Shown piece by piece: positions 16,580 to 24,507 of a stretch of 64,000 bases of DNA. The notes under the pieces are model-generated. The model was given only the letters and a program-made list of their open reading frames with translations, was not told the DNA's origin and made no database searches. Position numbers and translations under genes: made by a program. This DNA is from Psychromarinibacter halotolerans (GTDB lineage Bacteria; Pseudomonadota; Alphaproteobacteria; Rhodobacterales; Rhodobacteraceae), in contig NZ_JARGYD010000007.1 in assembly GCF_029168315.1 (NCBI RefSeq), positions 178,036 to 242,035 on the forward strand. The letters run 5' to 3'. Numbering within the stretch: the first letter of the stretch is position 1; each line of letters opens with the position of its first letter.

Positions 16580-17266
16580 ATGAAACTGAAGAACCTGACG
16601 ATGAGCGCAGCCCTTGCAGCCCTGGTTGCCGGTGGCGCATTCGCCCAAGACACCAACACCGACGCTGACATGGCGACGGAACCGCCCGCGATGACCGAAG
16701 GCGGCGACATGGCCGACAGCGGCATGATGGACGATACCGCTGCCGAGCAGGCCCCCGTCTTCGCCAGCATCGACGAAATGACCGTCGGCGACGTCGTCGG
16801 CATGGTTGCCTATGACCCCGAAGGCGAACGGATCGCCGAGATCGACTATGTCGTCGATACCGAAGGTGCGGCCGCAGCCGTGCTTGGCATCGGTGGCTTC
16901 CTCGGCCTGGGCGAGTACACCGTGTCGATGCCGCTGGAGGAATTCGAGCTGAGCGACGACGGCACCTCGTTCAGCCTTGCGACCGACAAGGAAACCCTGA
17001 AGTCGCAGCCCGAGTTCGATGAAGCCGGCGTTGAAGGTCTGCCCGACGACACGGCGATTGCAAGCCTGATGACGGACGTGGACCCGGCGGCTGAAGACGA
17101 AGCCCCGGTCGACCAGTCGTCGGAAGTCGACCCGGTCGAGGGCGAGATGCCCGCGGTCGAGGAAGAGTCCGCCGAGACCGAGGAACTGCCGGTCGAGCAA
17201 GACGAGGAAGTCGTCGAGAACGACATGGAAGATACCTCTGACGACATGACGACCATGAACAACTGA
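16580..17266 (+). CDS. exported acidic PRC-barrel protein
   Basis: 228 residues. A signal peptide (LTMSAALAALVAGGAFA) precedes a Met/Asp/Thr-rich stretch, then a PRC-barrel domain (about 60-150; VGMVAYDPEGERIAEIDYVV, LGIGGFLGLGEYTVSMPL). The C-terminal 75 residues are extremely acidic (Glu/Asp/Val repeats). PRC barrels are adaptor or surface-association domains, and periplasmic versions are common in Rhodobacteraceae. GGAGG at 16570 is correctly spaced for the ATG at 16580. An ATG at 16568 overlaps that ribosome site and is unlikely to be the start. Confidence 0.8.
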   Translation: MKLKNLTMSAALAALVAGGAFAQDTNTDADMATEPPAMTEGGDMADSGMMDDTAAEQAPVFASIDEMTVGDVVGMVAYDPEGERIAEIDYVVDTEGAAAAVLGIGGFLGLGEYTVSMPLEEFELSDDGTSFSLATDKETLKSQPEFDEAGVEGLPDDTAIASLMTDVDPAAEDEAPVDQSSEVDPVEGEMPAVEEESAETEELPVEQDEEVVENDMEDTSDDMTTMNN

Positions 17267-17291
17267 CGCGACCCCCGTGTGTCGCATCACC

Positions 17292-17317
17292 GAGGCGCGC
17301 CATCACTGGCGCGCCTC
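17292..17317 (+). terminator. terminator after the PRC-barrel gene
   Basis: A perfect 10-bp stem, GAGGCGCGCC / GGCGCGCCTC, with loop ATCACT and followed by TTG, lies 26 bases past the stop codon. Confidence 0.65.
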
Positions 17318-17374
17318 TTGCATGTCCGCGGTCCTTCCCCGAAGGTCCGGGCAAAAGCGAACAGGGAGGATCGG

Positions 17375-18343
17375 ATGCGCATCATCGTCTACGGGGTAGG
17401 AGCGATTGGCGGGGTCGTCGCGGCGGCGCTGGCGCTGGCCGGACGCGAGGTTGTCGGCATCGCGCGCGGCGGGATGCTGGATGCGATCCGCAAGGACGGT
17501 CTAAGCCTGCGCAGCAGCCGTGGCGCCGAACAAGCGACCTTCGAATGCGTCGGCAGGCCTTCGGAGATCGAGTTCCGCCCGGACGACCTGATCATGCTGA
17601 CCATGAAGGGTCAGGACACGGGCGCCGCCCTGCACGCCCTGCGGGATGCTGGGGTGCGCGAACAGGCGATCTTCTGCTGCCAGAACGGCACCGAGAACGA
17701 GCGTCAGGCGCTTCGGCTGTTTCCGAACGTGCACGGCGTCACCGTCATGATGCCCGCAACCTACATTCAGCCGGGCCGCGTGGCGATCTTTGTCGAACCC
17801 CGGTTCGGCATGTTCGACATCGGCCGCTATCCGGGCGGCATCGACGACGCGGACCGCGCCTTTGCCGAGGCGCTGGAAGCCGCCAACGTAGCCGCCTTCC
17901 CGATGGAAGACGTCATGACCTCGAAATTCGGCAAGCTGATCCTCAACCTCGGGAACATCGTGCAGGCGGCCGCCGGAACCGGCGTCGACACCAGCGCGAT
18001 CTCGAAGCGCGCGCGCGAGGAAGGCCGCGCCGTGCTGGACGGCGCCGGCATTGCCTATCTCGACATCGGCGACAACGACCCCCGGCGTGACGAATACATG
18101 CGGTCGGTCAAGCTGGAGGGCGAGACCTATGTCGGCGGCTCTACGACGCAAAGTCTGACGCGCGGGACGGGCACGGTCGAGACCGATTACCTGAACGGAG
18201 AGATCTCGCTTATCGGGCGGCTGCACGGCATCCCGACCCCGATCAACGACCGGCTGACCGTCCTGTCCGCCGAGCTTGTCGGCGGCGGGAAGGGCGCTGG
18301 CTCGATGTCGCTAGAGGAACTGGAGGCCTATATCCAAGGCTGA
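17375..18343 (+). CDS. ketopantoate reductase family protein
   Basis: 322 residues. It has an N-terminal Rossmann motif (IVYGVGAIGGVVAA, about 4-17) and then the ApbA/PanE layout: LTMKGQDT, QNGTEN and, in the C-terminal domain, SKFGKLILNLGN with the catalytic lysine of the family. PanE reduces 2-dehydropantoate to pantoate with NADPH, but distant paralogues act on other 2-oxo acids. With no pan genes nearby I keep the family name only. GGGAGGA precedes the ATG at 17375. Confidence 0.8.
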   Translation: MRIIVYGVGAIGGVVAAALALAGREVVGIARGGMLDAIRKDGLSLRSSRGAEQATFECVGRPSEIEFRPDDLIMLTMKGQDTGAALHALRDAGVREQAIFCCQNGTENERQALRLFPNVHGVTVMMPATYIQPGRVAIFVEPRFGMFDIGRYPGGIDDADRAFAEALEAANVAAFPMEDVMTSKFGKLILNLGNIVQAAAGTGVDTSAISKRAREEGRAVLDGAGIAYLDIGDNDPRRDEYMRSVKLEGETYVGGSTTQSLTRGTGTVETDYLNGEISLIGRLHGIPTPINDRLTVLSAELVGGGKGAGSMSLEELEAYIQG

Positions 18344-18453
18344 AAGTGTGGAAGGTTTTTCCTTTCCGCACGCAACATTCATGTCTAACCTTAACTTGCA
18401 TTAACGGGTCGGAAACAATCTGGCCGACCCAAGAACCCGCGAGAGAGGGACCT

Positions 18454-18795
18454 ATGGGAAAACGTGACGAACTTATTGAGAAATACGCCGAAGACCTGAA
18501 GGAAAAGTGCGGCATGTCGCCAGACATGGACCTGCTGACCAAGGTCACCATCGGATGCGGTCCCTCGATCTACGACGACGACGCCTCGACCGTCGCTTCC
18601 AGTCAGGAAAGCGAGCTTGAGACCGTGAAAGAGAACTTCCTGATGAAGAAACTTGGCCTGCCGGATGGCCCCGAGCTGATGGCCGGGATCGAGAAAGCGG
18701 TCGAAACCTACGGCAAGTCGGAACGCAACAAGTACCGCGCCGTGTTCTACTATCTGCTGGTCAAGCACTTCGGCAAGGAATCCGTCTACGGCTGA
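18454..18795 (+). CDS. DUF2853 family protein
   Basis: 113 residues, soluble, charged and helical. The family pattern is clear: KYAEDLKEKCGMSPDMDLL at the N-terminus and KYRAVFYYLLVKHFGKES at the end. The function is unknown. GAGAGAGGGA precedes the ATG. TTAAC-TTGCA-TTAAC (18391-18405) upstream resembles a CtrA box but has six bases between the TTAA halves rather than seven, so I do not call it. Confidence 0.82.
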   Translation: MGKRDELIEKYAEDLKEKCGMSPDMDLLTKVTIGCGPSIYDDDASTVASSQESELETVKENFLMKKLGLPDGPELMAGIEKAVETYGKSERNKYRAVFYYLLVKHFGKESVYG

Positions 18796-18831
18796 CCCCG
18801 GCTTTTGACCCCATGCTTTGACATTGGTCTT

Positions 18832-18858
18832 GCGGCCGGCGCAGACGTCGCCGGCCGC
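18832..18858 (+). terminator. strong stem-loop after the DUF2853 gene
   Basis: A perfect 10-bp GC stem, GCGGCCGGCG / CGCCGGCCGC, with a 7-base loop begins 36 bases after the stop. No T-tract follows. Confidence 0.45.
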
Positions 18859-18889
18859 CCGTCGCCCGCCCGGAATGGCGAGCATTTCC

Positions 18890-19062
18890 ATCGAATTAAG
18901 CATAGCTTCCGCTTGCTTCGCGGAGACGGTCCGCGCATGGTCCGCGCAAGACCGATCAGAAGGATCGGGACCTATCCGATGCACGCGGGGTGCCCCATCA
19001 GGGGTGTGAGGCGCGTGGGAAGACGGAGGGTCTCGACCTTGGTCGGGACCCTCCGCGATTTT
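18890..19062 (+). ncRNA. candidate small RNA in a 326-base gene-free stretch
   Basis: The stretch 18796-19121 has no convincing gene. It holds a direct repeat GGTCCGCGCA (18928 and 18939), a hairpin CCGATC-AGAAG-GATCGG (18952-18968), another GCCCC-ATCA-GGGGT and a near-perfect 15-bp stem with TT loop (19024-19055) followed by CGATTTTC. The series of hairpins ending in a terminator-like stem is what an independently transcribed sRNA looks like. No promoter was securely identified, so the 5' end is a guess. Confidence 0.25.
19024..19062 (+). terminator. terminator-like 15-bp stem-loop with T-tract
   Basis: CGGAGGGTCTCGACC pairs with GGTCGGGACCCTCCG (one G-T pair) around a TT turn, followed by CGATTTTC. 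It may end a transcript from the left. It may also serve the DUF1761 gene arriving from the right. Confidence 0.65.
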
Positions 19063-19121
19063 CTGGACACTGTGAAACGATGGGCCGCGCCGGCCCGGCG
19101 CCAGCCTTCCGTTCATCCGGC

Positions 19122-19508
19122 CTAGTGGAAGATGCCGAGGACAAACCCCATAAGCGTCATGCCGCCCGCCGGATAGACACCGTCCATCCAGATCAGCGAC
19201 CGCGACTTCTGCCCGAACAGGACGTTGGTCGCGATCCAAGGCGCAGCGATGAACAACCCAAGGCCAAGCCCGGTCACCGCCGCCTTGCCGACGCCGTCGA
19301 TCCCCGACATCGCTAGAACGTGCCGGGTCATGCCAGCCACCACGAGGCAGCACAGGAAGCTGCCGATGTAGGGCAGCGGGTTGGACCGGTCTATCGTCTG
19401 GTCGGTCAAACCCTGCGCGTCCATCCAGCGCGTTCCGATCATGCCGTACCAGACGGCCCCGAACACCCACGCGGCCGCCGCCGCGAGTATGACACTGATG
19501 ATACCCAT
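19122..19508 (-). CDS. DUF1761 membrane protein
   Basis: 128 residues with four predicted membrane helices (about 3-22, 47-67, 74-95 and 108-127). The family-typical N-terminus AAWVFGAVWYGMIGTRWMDAQG is present. DUF1761 proteins are small inner-membrane proteins of unknown role. The gene lies alone on the minus strand, separated from the EVE gene by about 60 bases. Confidence 0.8.
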   Translation of the reverse strand: MGIISVILAAAAAWVFGAVWYGMIGTRWMDAQGLTDQTIDRSNPLPYIGSFLCCLVVAGMTRHVLAMSGIDGVGKAAVTGLGLGLFIAAPWIATNVLFGQKSRSLIWMDGVYPAGGMTLMGFVLGIFH

Positions 19509-19571
19509 TCGCTTCTCCCTGCTTGCTTGGATCGAGTATGACGCAGGGCCTGCGGTCGGGCTACTGCAAGC

Positions 19572-19991
19572 TTAGGGGTCGATGCCCGCCATCTCGCAAA
19601 CGGCCTTCCACTCGGCCTCGGTCACGGGCTGCACAGACAGGCGGGAATTGTTGACCAGCACCATGTCCTCAAGGCGCGGGTTGTCCTTGATGTCGGCCAG
19701 CGTAACCGGCGTGGCGACCGGTTTGACCGCCTTGATGTCCACGCACTCCCACCGGTCATCGTCGGTCGTACTGTCGGGGTGACATTCGGCGCAGACCTCG
19801 ACGATGCCGACGACGGCTTTTTCCTTCTGTGAATGGTAGAAGAACCCGCGATCGCCCAGCTTCATCTCGCGCATGAAATTGCGGGCTTGGTAGTTGCGCA
19901 CGCCATCCCATTCCTCGCCCGCGTCACCCTTGGCGACCTGATCGTCCCACGACCACGTGGAGGGTTCCGATTTGAAAAGCCAATAGGCCAT
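19572..19991 (-). CDS. EVE domain protein
   Basis: 139 residues, the whole length of one EVE/PUA-like domain: MAYWLFKSEPSTWSWDDQ at the start, then WDGVRNYQARNFMREM and GDRGFFYHS. EVE proteins (thymocyte nuclear protein 1 type) are thought to bind modified bases in DNA or RNA. ATG 19991 is chosen because family members begin at this WLFKSEP segment; the reading frame upstream of it looks unrelated. Confidence 0.88.
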   Translation of the reverse strand: MAYWLFKSEPSTWSWDDQVAKGDAGEEWDGVRNYQARNFMREMKLGDRGFFYHSQKEKAVVGIVEVCAECHPDSTTDDDRWECVDIKAVKPVATPVTLADIKDNPRLEDMVLVNNSRLSVQPVTEAEWKAVCEMAGIDP

Positions 19992-20078
19992 TGTGCGTCT
20001 CCCGCAGTCGTTGCGATACCGGCAATGTCTAGAAAATGCAGGCCCGTCGGGCAAGCGACCTGAAGCGGCCTGTCCGGC

Positions 20079-21044
20079 TTACTCTGGGCGCAGCGGGCGT
20101 GTCAGCAGACCGTCGGCGGCCTGTTCGACCGTCACCGAACCGTCCAGAACCGCCGCGATGGCGGTGGTGATCGGCATCTCCAGCCCCTCGCGCGCGGCAA
20201 GCGTCGATACGGCGCGCGCGGTCGCGATCCCTTCGGTCGTGGCCAGCGTCTCCGCCTTGCCCGCCTGCCCTAGGCGCAAGCCGTATGCATAGTTTCGGGA
20301 CTTCTCGGACGTGCAGGTCAGGACCAGATCACCCAGCCCCGACAGCCCCGCCAAAGTCTCGCGCTGCGCGCCGCGCGCCATCGCAAGGCGCAGGATCTCG
20401 GCATAGCCGCGCGTCATCAGCGCGGCGCGCGCGCTTTCGCCAAGCCCCGCCCCGATGGCCATGCCGCAGGCGATGGCGATCACGTTCTTCAGCGCCCCGC
20501 CCAGCTCGACACCTGCCATGTCCGTGCTGCGATACAGGCGCAGGACCGCCGTCGAAAGACGTTCCTGCATCGCCCGCGCCGCCGTCTCGTCGGCGGACGC
20601 CAGCGTCAGTGCGGTGGGAAGGCCGTTCGCGATGTCGACGGCAAAGCTGGGCCCCGACAGCAGCGCAGGCACCGCGTCGGGCGCGGCCGCCGCGATCAAG
20701 CCGGACGGACCAAGCCCGGTCGCAAGGTCGACGCCCTTGCAGCACGCAACCAGCCGCTTGCCGCGCCAAAGATCGGGGGTGGCCTTCAGGAAGTCCGACA
20801 GAGACTGCATCGGGACGGACAGCAAAAGACAGTCCGCTTCAGCGGCATGAGCAAGATCGGACACGGGCTCGACAGAGTCCGGCAGGGTTACACCCGGCAG
20901 CCGTTCGGCGTTCTCGCGCGTCTCGGCCATCGCGCGGACCTGTCCGGCGTCACGAGCCCAAAGGCGCACCGGGTCTCCATCCCGCGCCAAGGCCACGGCC
21001 AATGCGGTGCCGAACGCACCGGCCCCCAGAACTGCAACGCTCAT
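20079..21044 (-). CDS. gpsA: NAD(P)H-dependent glycerol-3-phosphate dehydrogenase
   Basis: 321 residues. The Rossmann motif VLGAGAFGTALA lies at 5-16. The catalytic lysine lies in GGALKNVIAIACGM (about 185), and the C-terminal domain is complete. It makes sn-glycerol 3-phosphate from dihydroxyacetone phosphate for phospholipid synthesis; the acyltransferase PlsY that uses it is encoded at 8548. The start at 21044 overlaps the tsaD stop by four bases, a common gpsA-tsaD arrangement in alphaproteobacteria. Confidence 0.95.
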   Translation of the reverse strand: MSVAVLGAGAFGTALAVALARDGDPVRLWARDAGQVRAMAETRENAERLPGVTLPDSVEPVSDLAHAAEADCLLLSVPMQSLSDFLKATPDLWRGKRLVACCKGVDLATGLGPSGLIAAAAPDAVPALLSGPSFAVDIANGLPTALTLASADETAARAMQERLSTAVLRLYRSTDMAGVELGGALKNVIAIACGMAIGAGLGESARAALMTRGYAEILRLAMARGAQRETLAGLSGLGDLVLTCTSEKSRNYAYGLRLGQAGKAETLATTEGIATARAVSTLAAREGLEMPITTAIAAVLDGSVTVEQAADGLLTRPLRPE

Positions 21045-22138
21045 GCCTTGGCCCCCCTCTTGCCGCTGCCCAGCATCGGCGCGCTGGACTGGTCCAGCGG
21101 CCATCGCGGGCGCGCGGACAGCGTCATGTCGTCAACACGGCCCGCGCGGAACAGTTCCAGCCCGGCCCATGCGATCATCGCGGCATTGTCGGTGCACAGC
21201 GCCAGCGGCGGCGCGGAGAACCCGGCGCCAGCTGTCTCGGCAACGGATTGCAGCGCCGTGCGGATCGTGCCGTTCGCCGCAACGCCGCCCGCGACGGACA
21301 GCATCGGAACGGCGGGCGCCTCGTTCAGGTAGACTGCCAGCGCACGACGGGTCTTTTCCGCCAGCACGTCGGCCACGGCGGCCTGAAACCCGGCACACAG
21401 GTCGGCGCGGTCCTGCACCGTCAGCCCGCCCTTTTCCCCAACCAGCGCGTCCCGCGCCCGCAGAAGCGCGGTCTTGAGCCCGGAGAAGCTCATGTCGCAG
21501 CCCGGTCGGTCCAGCAGGGGACGCGGGAAGGCAAAACGGCGGGGGTCGCCGTTCTTGGCCTCTGCCTCGACCGAGGGGCCGCCGGGCTGCGGCAGGCCCA
21601 GAAGCTTGGCGGTCTTGTCGAAGGCTTCGCCCGGGGCATCGTCGATGGTCCCGCCAAGACGGCTGTAATCCTCGGGCCCGCGCACCAGAAGGAACTGGCA
21701 GTGCCCCCCCGACACCAGAAGCATCAGGTAGGGAAACGCCAGCCCGTCGGTCAGCCGGGGCGTCAGCGCATGGCCCGCAAGATGGTTGACCCCCACCAGC
21801 GGCAGGCCGGTGCCGGCGGACAGTCCCTTGGCGCACATCACCCCGGCCAGCACGCCGCCGATCAGGCCCGGCCCGGCGGTGACGGCGATCACATCGACCG
21901 TATCCAACGTCACGCCCGCCGCGTCCAAGGCCTGCTCGACGCAAAGGTCCAGTTTCTCGGTATGGGCGCGCGCGGCGATCTCGGGGACAACGCCGCCGAA
22001 GGCCGCGTGCAGGTCGCCCTGCCCGGCCACCACGTTCGACAGGATCTCTGCCGCCGCGCCGTCTGCATGGCGGATCACCGCCGCGCCGGTGTCGTCGCAG
22101 CTGCTTTCCAGTCCCAGCACCGTCAGCGTCTTGGTCAT
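21041..22138 (-). CDS. tsaD: tRNA N6-adenosine threonylcarbamoyltransferase
   Basis: 365 residues, a Kae1/TsaD (ASKHA-fold) protein. It begins LGLESSCDDTGAAV and has the metal-binding histidines in VNHLAGHAL (about 117-125), plus LLVSGGHCQF and SVAGGVAANG. Together with TsaB, TsaC and TsaE it makes the t6A37 base of ANN-decoding tRNAs. The gene is divergent from hemD, with 76 bases between the starts. Confidence 0.95.
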   Translation of the reverse strand: MTKTLTVLGLESSCDDTGAAVIRHADGAAAEILSNVVAGQGDLHAAFGGVVPEIAARAHTEKLDLCVEQALDAAGVTLDTVDVIAVTAGPGLIGGVLAGVMCAKGLSAGTGLPLVGVNHLAGHALTPRLTDGLAFPYLMLLVSGGHCQFLLVRGPEDYSRLGGTIDDAPGEAFDKTAKLLGLPQPGGPSVEAEAKNGDPRRFAFPRPLLDRPGCDMSFSGLKTALLRARDALVGEKGGLTVQDRADLCAGFQAAVADVLAEKTRRALAVYLNEAPAVPMLSVAGGVAANGTIRTALQSVAETAGAGFSAPPLALCTDNAAMIAWAGLELFRAGRVDDMTLSARPRWPLDQSSAPMLGSGKRGAKA

Positions 22139-22214
22139 CCGTCAGCCATGTTGCGTGAATACCGGACGGCAGGTAACACCTGCCCATGCGTCCTACAATC
22201 CCGGCGAACCGCCC

Positions 22215-22913
22215 GTGACCACGCTGCTTCTGACCCGGCCGCTTCCGCAGTCCGAACGCTTCGCCGAGTTGATCGGGGAAACGCTTCCCGATCTGCGCGT
22301 CGTCATCTCGCCGGTTCTGCGGATCGTTCGCGTCGAAACCCCGGACCTGCGCGACGGCGAGGACATCGTCCTGACGTCTGCCAGCGCGCTTGACGTCATC
22401 GACACGGCGCCGCTGGTCGGTCGGACGGCCTATTGCGTCGGCGACCGGACCGCTGCGGCGGCTAAGGCTGCTGGCCTGCACGCCGTATCCGCCGACGGAG
22501 ATGCCGACGCGCTGGTCCGCGTGATCCGGTCTGCGCCACCCGGCGGCGGTCTGGTCCACCTGCGTGGCCGACACGGGCGCGGCGATGTGGCCGACAGGCT
22601 TGCGGCAACCGGACTGACAGTGCGCGAGGTTGTTGTCTACGACCAGCAGCCCGTGCCTCTATCCCCCGAAGCCCGAGGTCTGCTTGACGGCACCGAGCCT
22701 GTCATCCTGCCCTTGTTTTCGCCCCGCAGCGCCGCCCTGCTGTCCGAAGCGGTGCCCGACCCCGCTGCGCCGACGGCGATCGTCGCGATCAGCGACGCGG
22801 CGGCAAAAGCGTGGAACGGCGCCGCCCCCGCGCGGCGTGTCGTCGCGGGACGGCCCAACGCACAGGCAGTCTTGGACGCGATCAGAACAATCTGCGCAGA
22901 ATGGCCGGGTTGA
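22215..22913 (+). CDS. hemD: uroporphyrinogen-III synthase
   Basis: 232 residues starting at a GTG. The two-domain HemD layout is visible: LLLTRPLPQSERFAE at the N-terminus, IVLTSASALDVI and YCVGDRTAAAAKAAG, then LPLFSPRSAALL in the second domain. It closes hydroxymethylbilane to uroporphyrinogen III in the cytoplasm. Identity is weak between families, but the following mitofilin-like and HemY genes support the call. An upstream 10-codon reading frame (22186-22218) ends across the GTG (GTGA) and may be chance. Confidence 0.85.
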   Translation: MTTLLLTRPLPQSERFAELIGETLPDLRVVISPVLRIVRVETPDLRDGEDIVLTSASALDVIDTAPLVGRTAYCVGDRTAAAAKAAGLHAVSADGDADALVRVIRSAPPGGGLVHLRGRHGRGDVADRLAATGLTVREVVVYDQQPVPLSPEARGLLDGTEPVILPLFSPRSAALLSEAVPDPAAPTAIVAISDAAAKAWNGAAPARRVVAGRPNAQAVLDAIRTICAEWPG

Positions 22914-22994
22914 GACCGACCCGACAGCGCACTAGTTTGACTTTGCGATAGGCGCCCGGCAATCCGGTCGCACAACGGAAGGGGGCTGCACCAG

Positions 22995-24497
22995 GTGGCT
23001 AAGACACCAAAGAAGGGCGACACGAACGCCGTTTCCAAGCCGGGGACCGAGATCGAGCCGAAAACCGGATCGAAATCGAAACCCGACCCGAAGCCTGCCT
23101 CTGCGACGACGCCACCGGCGTCCGGTCCGGCAATCGGCTCCGAAGCTGAGTCGCGGATCGCACAGGACTCGCCCGGCAAGTCCCCGGACACGTCCACGGC
23201 ACCGGCAAAGCCGGACGCGGCACCCGCTGCGCCCGCGAAAGCCGCGCCGACGTCCAAGACCGTGCCCACCACGGCATCCGCCACGCCGAACCCAAAGACC
23301 GCCCCCGCGGCTTCAGCGAAGTCGGACACGGCCAAGCCAGCGCCGAAGCCTGAAACGAAGCGCGAAAGCAAGACCAGCGACAGCGCCGCGATCAAAGACG
23401 CGGCGGACACCCCGCCCACCGCCGGGATCAAGCCCGATGCCGCCAAGCCCGTCGACGCCGCACCGCGCCCCGAGCCGCAGCCCGCGCAGTCCGGGGTCGG
23501 CGGAATGCTGATCGGCGGCGTTCTCGCCGCGCTGATCGGCGCCGCTGTCATCGTGTTCGCGCAGGCGCTTGGCCTTGTGTCCTTCGGCGGCGCCGACGAA
23601 GAAACACTCGCCCGCATCGACCAGCTTGAAGCAGAGCTTGCCGACGCCCAATCCGCCCTGTCGACCGCGCAGGACGAAGTTGCCGCACTGGCAGAGGCCG
23701 AACCGGACCTGTCGGCGGTCACCGACCAGATGGACAGCCTGCGCACCGACCTTGATGCCCTGTCCGGGACGCTGGACGACACCAACCAGCGCCTGTCGGA
23801 CGTCGCCGTGCAGCAGATCCCCGAAGCTGAACTGCCAGCAGCGATCTCTGCCGCTTACGACGAGCAGCTCGGCGACCTGCTGGCCACGATCGACGGCCGC
23901 TTCGAAGACATGCAGGGGGCTCTGGACGAGCGTCTGGCCGAACTGGACGCGACCCGCTCGGCCGCGTCCGAGGCCGAGGCCGCCGCTATCGCCGCCGCTC
24001 AGCTGGCCGAAGCCCGCGCCGCGTTCTCGGTCGTCAGCACCGCGCTGGAGACCGGCAACGCCTATGCCGAACCGCTGCAGCAGGTCGCCGAACTGTCGGG
24101 CGCAGAGGTCCCCGACCCCCTGTCGGCCCATGCAGAGGACGGCATTCCCACGCTTGACGCGCTGCAGGACAGCTTCCCCGACGCCGCCCGCGCGGCCCTG
24201 ACCGTATCGTCGCGCAGCGCCGCCGAAGACGGCGAACTCAGCGCCTTCCAAGCCTTCCTGCGCACGCAGGTCGGCGCCCGGTCGCTGGAACCCCGCGAGG
24301 GCAACGACCCCGACGCGATCCTGTCGCGGGCCGAGGCGGCGGTTGCCGCTGCCGATCTGGACACGGCGCTGACGGAACTGCAGGCCCTGCCCCAAGAGGG
24401 TCAGGACGCGATGTCCGAGTGGGCCGCTCAAGCCACCGTGCGGCGCGACGTGCTGGCGGCGGCCGAGCAGCTTTCAGAACAACTGACAACGAATTGA
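22995..24497 (+). CDS. mitofilin/Mic60-like inner-membrane protein
   Basis: 500 residues from a GTG start, with GGAAGGGGG upstream. Residues 1-165 are a Lys/Pro/Ala/Thr-rich cytoplasmic region. One membrane helix follows (about 172-194, GGVLAALIGAAVIVFAQALG), then a periplasmic coiled coil (about 205-335) and a helical C-terminal mitofilin-signature domain. Alphaproteobacterial homologues lie in heme operons between hemD and hemY and are regarded as relatives of mitochondrial Mic60, which shapes cristae. Only 10 bases separate it from the HemY gene. Confidence 0.82.
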   Translation: MAKTPKKGDTNAVSKPGTEIEPKTGSKSKPDPKPASATTPPASGPAIGSEAESRIAQDSPGKSPDTSTAPAKPDAAPAAPAKAAPTSKTVPTTASATPNPKTAPAASAKSDTAKPAPKPETKRESKTSDSAAIKDAADTPPTAGIKPDAAKPVDAAPRPEPQPAQSGVGGMLIGGVLAALIGAAVIVFAQALGLVSFGGADEETLARIDQLEAELADAQSALSTAQDEVAALAEAEPDLSAVTDQMDSLRTDLDALSGTLDDTNQRLSDVAVQQIPEAELPAAISAAYDEQLGDLLATIDGRFEDMQGALDERLAELDATRSAASEAEAAAIAAAQLAEARAAFSVVSTALETGNAYAEPLQQVAELSGAEVPDPLSAHAEDGIPTLDALQDSFPDAARAALTVSSRSAAEDGELSAFQAFLRTQVGARSLEPREGNDPDAILSRAEAAVAAADLDTALTELQALPQEGQDAMSEWAAQATVRRDVLAAAEQLSEQLTTN

Positions 24498-24507
24498 GGA
24501 CGACGGA

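Noticed and set aside
18391..18405. CtrA box before the DUF2853 gene
   Set aside because: TTAAC-TTGCA-TTAAC has six bases between the TTAA halves instead of seven and no second supporting site.
22186..22218. 10-codon upstream reading frame as a hemD leader peptide
   Set aside because: It ends across the GTG start, which is suggestive, but it has no ribosome site, no regulatory codon run and no attenuator-like hairpins.
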